The notes beneath the pieces were generated by a model. That model saw only the letters and a program-made list of their open reading frames with translations, was not told where the DNA came from and searched no databases. Position numbers and translations under genes: made by a program. Of a stretch of 38,129 nt of DNA, positions 14,946 to 22,353 are shown piece by piece. Numbering within the stretch: position 1 is the stretch's first letter; every line of letters begins with the position of its first letter. The stretch is from JBEKYD01 sp049509915 (GTDB lineage Bacteria > Acidobacteriota > Terriglobia > Bryobacterales > Bryobacteraceae), in contig JBEKZL010000032.1 in the NCBI GenBank assembly GCA_049509915.1, positions 1 through 38,129 on the forward strand, given 5' to 3'.

Positions 14946-15041
14946 GCCTTCCGCGGCTTCGAAAGTACTGCGTACGGAGCAACTATATATAGCGATTCAC
15001 GCCGAATCCGGCGGGAGGCGGCTTGGCGCCTTAAGCGGTTC

Positions 15042-15564
15042 CTAGAACAAAATAGTTTGTTGGCTGTCGCCGGGAAAATCGAAGGCGCCGGTCCCAGCCG
15101 GCATTACCAGGGCCATGGCCGAACTGAAAGTGTAATCGGCGTGAATGCCGATCGGTTGGCCTACGGCGTTATCCTGGTTGAGCGCGTCCGGCCACATCGT
15201 ACTCCAGGCTGAGTTCGAACTGCTGCAGGTACTTACCGGGTTGCAGGTCGTGGCTGCGCCACTTGCCGTAGTAAGGGTCAGCGTTACCTGGCTCATCGGG
15301 ACACCTATCGCGGCATTTTGGAAGACCCCGACTACGTCGCTCACATTGAGGAACAGGTATTGGGCGATGTGGAACAGGAGGCTCCGTGTACCGAGGCAAA
15401 AGCCGCGGCAGTCTTTGCGGCGTATTGAAGGGTGTGGTAATTCCACATGCCTATCGCCATCCATACAGTCCCATCCAGGTGAACAGCATCATGATCCCCA
15501 CCTGGGTAAATTCCAGCAGAGCGCTGCCGCGCGTCTTCTCTCGTCCTGGCCCACGATGCTGCAT
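15042..15564 (-). pseudogene. TadE-like pilus assembly protein gene with two frameshifts
   Basis: Three successive frames on the minus strand together make one TadE-like protein. The first, from ATG 15564, gives a basic start, then SALLEFTQVGIMMLFTWMG. The second gives GMWNYHTLQYAAKTAAAFAS. The third gives VFQNAAIGVPMSQVTL and continues to the C-terminal QTILF at 15042. TadE proteins are pilin-like, with an N-terminal transmembrane helix, and act in Flp/Tad pili. The shifts lie near 15440 and 15350. No other tad genes are nearby. Genuine decay is likely in this mobile-element zone, but sequencing errors cannot be excluded. Confidence 0.7.
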
Positions 15565-15786
15565 GAGTTACTCTCCATTTGCACCGCGCGCGTATTGTAA
15601 CAGGACTAAGTTGAGAGATTAAGCTCCCAGGAAACTCATTGATCGCATTCAAGGGGTTCTAGCTACTTTCCGGCGCAAAAATGAAAGGTCAAGTCCTTTC
15701 GGCTCTGCGCCTCGGTCGGTTTAACTCTGCATGATCGCACAATTTTCCGCCGCGAAACATTTTTGAAGATGTTTGTCATCTTTGCC

Positions 15787-15815
15787 TTGACAGCAAAAAG
15801 AGATAGATCTATCTT
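15787..15815 (+). promoter_or_regulatory. Insertion-sequence promoter overlapped by a palindrome
   Basis: TTGACA (15787-15792) and TATCTT (15810-15815) are 17 nt apart. The perfect 14-bp palindrome AGATAGATCTATCT (15801-15814) covers the -10 and would suit a repressor that limits transposition. The first ORF begins 12 nt after the -10. Confidence 0.6.
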
Positions 15816-15826
15816 AATATTAAGCT

Positions 15827-16186
15827 ATGCGTAAGCAACAGCAGCTCATAGAGCGACTGCTCCATGCGACCGAAAACATGGTCCAAGGTGGCCTGTCGGA
15901 GACTTCTCGCCGTTGCGGCAATCCCGGCTGTGCGTGCTATCGCGACCCTCAAAACCTCCACGGGCCACATCTCTACATTACTTATCGAGAGGGTGACAAG
16001 AGCCGCTCTTTATATGTTCCCCCGGAGCATGCCAAGGCCGCCCGCCAGGCGCAGCGGGCCTGGGCTGCCTTTTGGGAAATTGGATGTTCTCTCGCCGCCT
16101 TGAACCGAGAACAACTGCGACAACGATGGCAGCAGGAAAAGAAAGCGAGGATACCGGCCGCCGAGAAGAGAGGTCCCCGTGATTGA
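15827..16186 (+). CDS. Small Cys-containing accessory protein of the insertion sequence
   Basis: This 119-residue protein has a conserved core, SETSRRCGNPGCACYRDP, then HGPHLYITYREGDKSRSLYV. The three clustered Cys residues suggest a small metal-binding site. It resembles the DUF6788-type proteins found upstream of some transposases and may be a DNA-binding regulator, but no function is established here. The gene overlaps the transposase start by 8 nt, so translation is coupled. It sits directly behind the element promoter. Confidence 0.75.
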   Translation: MRKQQQLIERLLHATENMVQGGLSETSRRCGNPGCACYRDPQNLHGPHLYITYREGDKSRSLYVPPEHAKAARQAQRAWAAFWEIGCSLAALNREQLRQRWQQEKKARIPAAEKRGPRD

Positions 16187-17591
16187 GGCGAGTCGGCAGC
16201 AACTTGGTTTTGGCGACGGCTTCATCGCCGAGGAAGTGGCCGACCTGCAAGAAAGCTGGATGAAACACGCGGACCGCGTGTTGGAGGACGAACAACTGGT
16301 AACGACAGTTTATGAAGCCTTGGCACGTCGCCACCCGAAGAGCCGTACGCGTGGACGCAAAGGCACACCAGCGGATGTGGTCCTGCGACTTCTCTTGCTG
16401 AAGCACATTCGTAACTGGAGCTATCAGGTGCTGGAGCGCGAAGTCCGGACCAATCTGGTGTACCGCGATTTCAGTCATGTGGGAGGAGCCAAGGCACCGG
16501 ATGCCAAGACGATGGGGCGCTGGGGATTGGCATTAGGACCAGAGGGGGTGGAAAAGATTCATGGCCGAATCGTGGAACTCGCCAGAGAAAACCATGCTGT
16601 AAAAGGTCGTAAAATGCGGCTGGACACAACGGTGGTAGAGACGAATATCCACTATCCGACCGACAGCAATCTCCTGGGCGACGGCGTACGCGTCCTGATC
16701 CGCGCGATGAAGCGGATCGGAGAGATCGCCGGCAAGCAGGGCGCCAAACTTCGGGATCGCAGTCGCAGCGTGAAGTTCCGCATTTTGGAAATCGGCCGCA
16801 TTGCGCGGACCAAGGGCGGACCGAATCGCGAACGTTTGCAGCAGGGATACGAGAAACTCCTATTGACGGTGGGGCGCGTGGTGGGACAGGCCAAGCGATT
16901 TTCCGCCGAGATTGCCAAAGGGGTGAAGCGCTCAGCGGACGTAATGCAGCAAGCCGCCCTGAAGGGCCTGCGGCAGGAACTGGACACCATCGTGCCGCGA
17001 GTCCAGCAAGTGATCCGGCAAGCCAAACGGCGGATCTTCGGTGGCGATACTCACGTCGCCGAGAAGCTGGTCAGTATCTTCGAACCCACGACGGAAGTTA
17101 TTCGCAAGGGCAAGGCCAGCAAGCCGACAGAGTTTGGCAAGATGGTCAAGATCCAGGAAGGAGAGAATCAGATCATCACCGACTATGCCGTGTACGAGAA
17201 GCGGCCCAGCGACTCAGAGTTGGTGATTGCCGCACTGGACGCGCATGAGAAGAAACTCGGTTGTACTCCACGTCTGGTGGCCGGCGATGCCGCGTTCTAC
17301 TCGGCCAAGAACGAAGCTGCGGCGCATGACCGGGGAGTCAAGCGGGTCTGCATTCCCAATCGTTCGACGAAAAGCGCCGACCGCAAGCGCGAACAAAAGA
17401 AGCGCTGGTTCAAACAAGGGCAGAAGTGGAGGACGGGATGCGAGGGTCGCATCAGTATCCTCAAGCGACGGCATGGTCTTCGACGCTGCCTCTATCGTGG
17501 CGACGCCGGGATGAAACGGTGGGTCGGGCTCGGCGTGATCGCCGATAACCTCATCCATATCGGCACCGTTCTCGGAGAACGGAAAATCTGA
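16179..17591 (+). CDS. DDE-type transposase (ISNCY-like)
   Basis: This 470-residue transposase starts at GTG 16179. The N-terminus (RGRKGTPADVVLRLLLLKHI) is helical and DNA-binding. The DDE core starts with KMRLDTTVVETNIHYPTDSN (first Asp), continues with LVAGDAAFYSAKNE (second Asp), and ends in a Glu within TGCEGRISILKRRHGL. A long helical insertion lies between the first two Asp residues (about 165-280), as in ISNCY-type enzymes. It would cut and paste the element using the 18-bp terminal repeats. The frame is fully open, so it is probably functional. Confidence 0.88.
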   Translation: MIEASRQQLGFGDGFIAEEVADLQESWMKHADRVLEDEQLVTTVYEALARRHPKSRTRGRKGTPADVVLRLLLLKHIRNWSYQVLEREVRTNLVYRDFSHVGGAKAPDAKTMGRWGLALGPEGVEKIHGRIVELARENHAVKGRKMRLDTTVVETNIHYPTDSNLLGDGVRVLIRAMKRIGEIAGKQGAKLRDRSRSVKFRILEIGRIARTKGGPNRERLQQGYEKLLLTVGRVVGQAKRFSAEIAKGVKRSADVMQQAALKGLRQELDTIVPRVQQVIRQAKRRIFGGDTHVAEKLVSIFEPTTEVIRKGKASKPTEFGKMVKIQEGENQIITDYAVYEKRPSDSELVIAALDAHEKKLGCTPRLVAGDAAFYSAKNEAAAHDRGVKRVCIPNRSTKSADRKREQKKRWFKQGQKWRTGCEGRISILKRRHGLRRCLYRGDAGMKRWVGLGVIADNLIHIGTVLGERKI

Positions 17592-17724
17592 ATTCGCGAA
17601 GTCCCCTCCAATCAAATACTTCGATGCTCGGCATGCCCGTCGCCGAGCATTTTGGTCGTTTGTCGGGTTGCCGGCTTCCGGCGTTTTCCGCCAAGAACCT
17701 AATTTTGCGCCGGAAAGTAGCTAG

Positions 17725-18138
17725 CTAGTTTCCCGAGGCTTCTCAGGCTAGGGCTCGGAACTGTCCGAGTGCTCCATCGTCGCCTGTTTCAGCCCCAGGC
17801 AATCGCGGTTTGACCAATTGGGCGGTCAAGGGAAAATGACCCGACCCAGAGGGTGGGACAGACGAGGACAGACGATCGTTTTTCGTCGTCTGTTTGAATG
17901 GGCCTTCGGCCCACGAAATCTCATGAAAAACTGGCATTACGGCTGTGGCTGGGGCGGTGACGTCGGCTTGACAGTGAAGAAGTTGATATCGTTCGTCTGT
18001 TTGACCCTGGAGCGTGCCGCGCTTCTGCGCGAATAATTGGGCGTCGTCGCTCTCCCTCGCGGGAGAGGCGATAGCCACGTGACCCTGCCTGGGGATACCT
18101 TTTTGGCATGCTTTCCGCTCCCGCCAAGCGAGGCATGA
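17725..18138 (+). other. Non-coding region left of the IS110-type remnant
   Basis: This 414-bp stretch lies between the insertion sequence and the broken IS110 transposase. It holds one interspersed palindromic element (17851-17914), a TTGACA hexamer near 17969 without a clear -10, and several short inverted repeats (for example CTCCCTCGCGGGAGAG near 18051). No credible gene is present. In IS110-group elements the left non-coding end can encode a guide (bridge) RNA, so part of this stretch may be its remnant; that is inference. Confidence 0.35.
17851..17914 (+). repeat. Interspersed palindromic element, copy 3
   Basis: GGGTGGGACAGACGAGGACA opens the copy. It is followed by the hairpin ACAGACGA/TCGTCTGT (17868-17875 with 17886-17893) and a second hairpin TGGGCC-TTC-GGCCCA (17899-17913). 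The two-hairpin layout is the same as in copies 1 and 2. Confidence 0.7.
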
Positions 18139-19422
18139 ATGTCTCATCGAATCGTAGCCGTTGATGTTCACAAGAAGAAGATGTTGGCGGTGGTAGTGAC
18201 TGACGTCGCCGGGGAAGCGAGTATCAGTTTGATCGCCGCAAGTTCGGTGCTGCCCCAGTGAATTGCATGTGCTGGCCGAATGGCTGGACCAGCAGGAGGT
18301 CGGGAAATAGTCATGGAATCGACCGCGCAGTACTGGAAGCCGGTGTGGGCAGCGCTGGAGCGGTACTGGAAGCCGGCGCGCCAACAGCGGGAGGGGGCCA
18401 CCAAGATGTCGGGCGCACTCCATCTGTGCCAGGCCAAGAGCAATCACGGACCGCGCGGGCGAAAGAACGATTTCGCCGACGGCGAACGGATGATCAAGCG
18501 ACTGATGGCGCAGGAACTGGTTTTGAGTTTCGTGCCGAATCCGGAGCAGCGGCTCCTGCGAACGGTGACGCGGCGGAAGCACCAGTTGACGCGCGCCAAG
18601 GTAGGTTTTCGGAACCAACTGGAGAGTCTGTTGGAACAGGCGCACATCAAATTGTCGAGTTTTGTGTCGGATCTTCTAGGCGTCAGTGCGCGGCGCATGT
18701 TGAACGCCATGGCGGAAGGCGAAACCGACCCCGCCGTGCTGGCGGCGATGGCGGATCGGGGACTGCGGGCGACGCCGGAGCAGTTGCGCGACGCGTTGGG
18801 TGTCAGCGCGCAACTGAATGGAGTTTTCCGTCGGCTCCTGAAGATGGCGCTGAAGGAGTTGGCGTTGATCGAGACACGCATCGAACAACTGGATCAGGAA
18901 GCCATGGGCCTACTCCAGGAATACCAGGAGGTGGTGCAACGCGTGGCGGAGGCGCCAGGTTTCGGGCTGGATTCGGTGATGCAGATGATTGCCGAGGTGG
19001 GTCCCAAGGCAGCGACATTCGATTCGGCGAAGAAAATTGTCTTCGTGGGTGGGGGTGTGTCCGGGCAACGAAGAGAGCGCCGGTGAATCGCAAAGCACGC
19101 GCTCGCCGAAGGGCAACCGACAGATGCGGCGGCTACTGAATCAGGCAGCGCAATCCGCAGTCAAGGTCCAAGGAGGCATCTTTGAGCTGACATTTCATCG
19201 CCTGTTGCCGAGGTTAGATACAAGCAGGCCATTTGGGCCATCGCCCATCGGCTTTGCCGGTTGCTTTGGCTGATCCTACACAAGGGGGTTCGCTATGAGG
19301 AACGGGGTCCCACGGTAAGTGCCAAATCCAGACGCACGCGCACGGCGCGGATGATCCGGGAACTCAAGAAACTCGGCTATCGCGTCGAAGGCGGACCGCT
19401 TCCAGCCGCTGCTCAGGCATGA
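18139..19422 (+). pseudogene. IS110-family transposase, broken by frameshifts
   Basis: The reading starts MSHRIVAVDVHKKKMLAVVV (first catalytic Asp, DEDD fold) but shifts near 18240-18290. The main frame 18280-19086 carries the helical middle (RKHQLTRAKVGFRNQLESLL) and the start of the Transposase_20 domain (APGFGLDSVMQMIAEVGPKA). Further shifts near 19030 and 19215 split the C-terminus, WVGVCPGNEESAGESQSTRS, then GYKQAIWAIAHRLCRLLWLI, ending at TGA 19420-19422. At least three shifts mean no functional recombinase is made. Copies of the palindromic element lie on both sides. Confidence 0.8.
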
Positions 19423-19474
19423 GCGCGAGGTGGTTTTTCGACCCTGTCGGGCTGTTACGGCCTGGCGAGGGGCG

Positions 19475-19506
19475 ACAGACTACAAAAGAGGATGATCTGT
19501 CCCACC
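19475..19506 (-). repeat. Interspersed palindromic element, degenerate copy 4
   Basis: ACAGACTA (19475-19482) and TGATCTGT (19493-19500) followed by CCCACC match the ACAGACGA/TCGTCTGT plus CCCACC core of the other copies with a few changes. The second hairpin is not recognisable. Confidence 0.45.
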
Positions 19507-19640
19507 CTCTCGTAGTCCATGGTTTCTGACGCCAGAGACGATCTCGCCAGGGGAGCGGCCCCCGCCCTTTAGGAATCGTCATGAAATAACCATGCCAAAT
19601 CCTGGAGCGCGATGTGGCGCAGTTATTCCTTGACGGGCCC

Positions 19641-20654
19641 TTAGGAGGATACGGAGCCGGCCAGCGCGTATTCGCTCATGGCGCGGCGCAGTTCGTCGAG
19701 CCCCTGTCCGGTTACGCTCGATATCTCGAAAAACGGCAGGCCGCGAAGCGCCGCCAGTTCGCGGAGGGCCGCCACCCGGCCCGCATCCTGCGCCACGTCG
19801 ATCTTGGTGGCGACCACCAGCATGGGCTTTTGCAGTAATTCCGGACTGAAACTCTCAAGCTCGGCCAGGATGACATGGAAATCGTTCACCGGATCGCGGC
19901 CGCTCTCTTCGGAGACGTCCACCAGGTGCGCCAACACCCGCGTACGCTCGATGTGGCGCAGGAACTGCGTGCCCAGCCCGTGGCCCAGGTGCGCACCCTC
20001 GATCAGGCCCGGAATGTCGGCTACCACGAAGCTGCGGAAATCGTCCAGCTTCACCACTCCCAGGTTTGGTTCGAGCGTGGTGAACGGGTAATCGGCGATC
20101 TTGGGACGCGCCGCCGAAATGCGGGAAATCAGGGTGGACTTGCCGGCGTTGGGAAAGCCTACCAGGCCCACGTCGGCCAGCAGCTTCAGTTCCAGCCGCA
20201 GACGCCTTTCGCCGCCAGGATGTCCCGGCTCGTGCTCGGTGGGAGCCTGGTGCGTGGCGGTGGCGAAACGGGCATTGCCGCGGCCGCCGCGGCCGCCGCG
20301 AGCCGCCAGGTACCGCTGCCCCGGTTCGCTCAGATCCACCAGGCGTTCGCCGGTATCGTCGTCGTACACCACCGTTCCCAGCGGTACTTCCACCTCGATC
20401 GAGTTCCCGTCGGCACCCGTTTTGCCGCTGCCTTCGCCGTGGCGCCCGCGCCCGGCCTTGTGCTCCGGGTTGTAGCTGAACTGCAGCAGCGTATTGTGGT
20501 GATTGCTGGCGACCAGCGTCACGTCGCCTCCGTGCCCGCCGTCGCCGCCCGATGGCCCCCCGCGCGGCACGTACTTCTCGCGGCGGAACGCCATACAGCC
20601 GTTGCCGCCGTCGCCTGCCTTGACGAGAATGCGCGCCTGGTCGAGAAACAACAT
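19641..20654 (-). CDS. obgE: Obg-family GTPase ObgE/CgtA
   Basis: This 337-residue protein has the glycine-rich Obg fold (residues 1-158, with GDGGNGC, RGGPSGGDGGHGG and GRGGRGNARF) and a GTPase domain. The G1 loop is GFPNAGKST (166-174), G3 is DIPGL and G4 is TKID. Obg binds the 50S subunit and couples its assembly to nutrient and ppGpp status. The protein ends soon after the GTPase domain, without the variable OCT domain. It follows rplU and rpmA on the same strand, the classic conserved order, though a terminator-like hairpin separates it from rpmA. Confidence 0.95.
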   Translation of the reverse strand: MLFLDQARILVKAGDGGNGCMAFRREKYVPRGGPSGGDGGHGGDVTLVASNHHNTLLQFSYNPEHKAGRGRHGEGSGKTGADGNSIEVEVPLGTVVYDDDTGERLVDLSEPGQRYLAARGGRGGRGNARFATATHQAPTEHEPGHPGGERRLRLELKLLADVGLVGFPNAGKSTLISRISAARPKIADYPFTTLEPNLGVVKLDDFRSFVVADIPGLIEGAHLGHGLGTQFLRHIERTRVLAHLVDVSEESGRDPVNDFHVILAELESFSPELLQKPMLVVATKIDVAQDAGRVAALRELAALRGLPFFEISSVTGQGLDELRRAMSEYALAGSVSS

Positions 20655-20668
20655 GGAAAAGTCAGACG

Positions 20669-20702
20669 AAAAAAGAGAGCCGCCGGCAATGCTACCGGCG
20701 GC
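20669..20702 (-). terminator. Intrinsic terminator-like hairpin between rpmA and obgE
   Basis: Read on the minus strand, GCCGCCGG and CCGGCGGC (20679-20702) form an 8-bp GC stem with an 8-nt loop followed by TCTCTTTTTT. It would reduce read-through from the ribosomal genes into obgE, giving lower obgE expression than rplU-rpmA. Confidence 0.7.
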
Positions 20703-20754
20703 CAGGAGGAAAAAAATCCGGGATTTGGGGCCAGTCGAACCGGCCCAGGACCGC

Positions 20755-21012
20755 CTACGCCACGGCGTTCACGCTGACAAACTTGCCCATCCGGCCGCGG
20801 TCCTTGAACTCCACCACGCCCGTCACTTTGGCAAACAGCGTGTCGTCCTTGCCCCAACCCACGTTGCTGCCCGGCTTGATCTTGGTGCCCCGCTGCCGCA
20901 CGATGATCGAGCCGCCCGGGACCAGTTGCCCGCCAAACACCTTCACGCCCAGCCGCTGTGCGTTCGAGTCGCGGCCGTTCTTGGAACTGCCTAAGCCTTT
21001 TTTGTGTGCCAT
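20755..21012 (-). CDS. rpmA: 50S ribosomal protein L27
   Basis: This 85-residue protein has the L27 signature: MAHKKGLGSSKNGRDSNAQR, then GVKVFGGQLVPGGSIIVRQR and GTKIKPGSNVGWGKDDTLFA. L27 reaches the peptidyl-transferase centre through its flexible N-terminus. There is no Firmicutes-type cleavable N-terminal extension. It lies 12 nt after rplU. Confidence 0.97.
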   Translation of the reverse strand: MAHKKGLGSSKNGRDSNAQRLGVKVFGGQLVPGGSIIVRQRGTKIKPGSNVGWGKDDTLFAKVTGVVEFKDRGRMGKFVSVNAVA

Positions 21013-21024
21013 GCTCTTATCCGC

Positions 21025-21318
21025 TTACACCAAAATCTCGCTCACCTTCAACGCGGTGAAGCTCTGGCGGTGCCCAATGGTCTTCTTGTATTGTTTCTTG
21101 CGCTTGAACTTGAACACCAGAATCTTACCCGCCCGGTCGGCGCCCACCACGGTCGCCTTCGCCGTAGCGCCGGAGATCAATTCCCCGCCGTCGCCAAAGG
21201 CAATCTTAACGGGAAGCTCCACTTCGGAACCGATCTCGCCGACAAGCTTTTCCACGCGGATGACGTCGCCGGCCGCGACGCGATACTGCTTTCCGCCCGT
21301 TTCCACGATTGCGTGCAT
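21025..21318 (-). CDS. rplU: 50S ribosomal protein L21
   Basis: This 97-residue protein starts MHAIVETGGKQYRVAAGDVI. The C-terminus KFKRKKQYKKTIGHRQSFTA is the rRNA-binding L21 signature. The start at 21318 was chosen over an upstream in-frame ATG at 21348 because L21 proteins begin at this Met. It is the first gene of the rplU-rpmA-obgE cluster. Confidence 0.96.
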   Translation of the reverse strand: MHAIVETGGKQYRVAAGDVIRVEKLVGEIGSEVELPVKIAFGDGGELISGATAKATVVGADRAGKILVFKFKRKKQYKKTIGHRQSFTALKVSEILV

Positions 21319-21382
21319 TCTCTTCCTCAATCTTCGGCGCCGGAACACACATAATGCCTCGGCTCCATTGGAGTGAACTCTC

Positions 21383-21412
21383 AGTGTACACCATGCGGCC
21401 AGGCGACTTCAA
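21383..21412 (-). promoter_or_regulatory. Putative promoter of rplU-rpmA
   Basis: On the minus strand TTGAAG (21412-21407) and TACACT (21388-21383) are 18 nt apart, each matching four of six consensus bases. The leader to the rplU start would be about 55 nt. Confidence 0.4.
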
Positions 21413-21535
21413 ACCCAGGCAAGGTAGCGCCATGCACGCCGACCCTTCCTCGAAGTACCTATTGGAACCTTCTTGCGCTTCGCCCGGAACCAAACTTCGA
21501 GTGCAACTATATCGATATTCGGGGGTTTCGCTTAC

Positions 21536-22333
21536 GTGCTCGGTCAAAAGGTAGCCAGGCTCTTAAAGAGGAGATCTGAAGAGCCGCAACCGCTGGAGCT
21601 CCAGCAGAGCATCGCCGGCCCGCCTCTGTTTCACGTGACGCACTGGAAAGCCGGGTCGCAGTGGCTGTTGGCGATCCTGCGTGAGTGCGCCCGCGCGGGC
21701 ATTGTAGATCCCTTGCTGGACCAGGCCCAGGTCCGCTACGCCCCGATTCTGCCCGGCGCGATTTATCCCACCGTGTACCTGACCCGGCAGGAGATGGGAA
21801 GGATCGCGCTGCCCATCGATAGCCGCATCTTTGTGGTCATTCGCGACCTGCGCGATACGCTCGTTTCGGCCTATTACAGCTTCAAAATCAGCCATCCTAT
21901 TCTCGAACCCGGCCTTGCCGTCCTGCGCGCCCAACTGAATGGTTTGGACGAGGAATCCGGCATGATGCAGCTACTCGAGTTATTCCTCCCCAAGTGCGCG
22001 GACATTCAACTTTCCTGGGTCGAATCGGATGCGGTTGTCGTCAAGTACGAAGACCTTTGCGCCGACACCCATCGCCTGCTGCGCGAGATTCTGCTGGACC
22101 GTTTGAAGATGCCCATCTCGCCCAAGCGGCTGGCCAAAGCCATCGACAACAACCGCTTCGAAAAGATGTCGGGCGGCCGCGCGCCGGGACAGGAAGACAT
22201 CGCGTCGCACCTGCGCAAAGGCGTCGCCGGCGATTGGCGGAATCATTTTACCGACCGCATGAAGCAGGCGTTCAAGGCTCGATACGGGGATCTCCTGGTG
22301 GCCTCCGGCTACGAGAAAAACCTGAACTGGTAA
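21536..22333 (+). CDS. Sulfotransferase-family protein
   Basis: The domain is recognised from the PAPS 5'-phosphosulfate loop (FHVTHWKAGSQWLL, corresponding to the PKSGTTW motif). The 3'-phosphate site is VIRDLRDTLVSAYYS, and the C-terminal RKGVAGDWRNHFTDRMKQAF is the typical PAPS-binding tail. It would transfer sulfate from PAPS to a hydroxyl or amine of an unknown acceptor, probably a polysaccharide or lipid. GTG 21536 with GGGGG about ten bases upstream is used; TTG 21473 is an alternative that adds 21 residues. It is monocistronic and divergent from rplU. Confidence 0.8.
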   Translation: MLGQKVARLLKRRSEEPQPLELQQSIAGPPLFHVTHWKAGSQWLLAILRECARAGIVDPLLDQAQVRYAPILPGAIYPTVYLTRQEMGRIALPIDSRIFVVIRDLRDTLVSAYYSFKISHPILEPGLAVLRAQLNGLDEESGMMQLLELFLPKCADIQLSWVESDAVVVKYEDLCADTHRLLREILLDRLKMPISPKRLAKAIDNNRFEKMSGGRAPGQEDIASHLRKGVAGDWRNHFTDRMKQAFKARYGDLLVASGYEKNLNW

Positions 22334-22353
22334 GCGTGGGGCCCGCGACCGGC

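Larger units (their letters stand above)
15663..17720 (+). mobile_element. Complete two-gene insertion sequence (ISNCY-like)
   Basis: The ends carry a perfect 18-bp inverted repeat, CTACTTTCCGGCGCAAAA at 15663-15680 and its complement at 17703-17720. CTAG flanks both sides (15659-15662, 17721-17724) and is either a 4-bp target duplication or an extension of the repeats; because CTAG is palindromic the two readings cannot be separated. The element holds a small Cys-rich ORF and an intact transposase overlapping by 8 nt, and its own promoter. The intact frames and perfect ends suggest recent activity. Confidence 0.85.

Noticed and set aside
14946..15041. tRNA or small RNA after the amidohydrolase
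   Set aside because: No cloverleaf, no TTCGA-type T-loop with matching stems and no terminator could be found.
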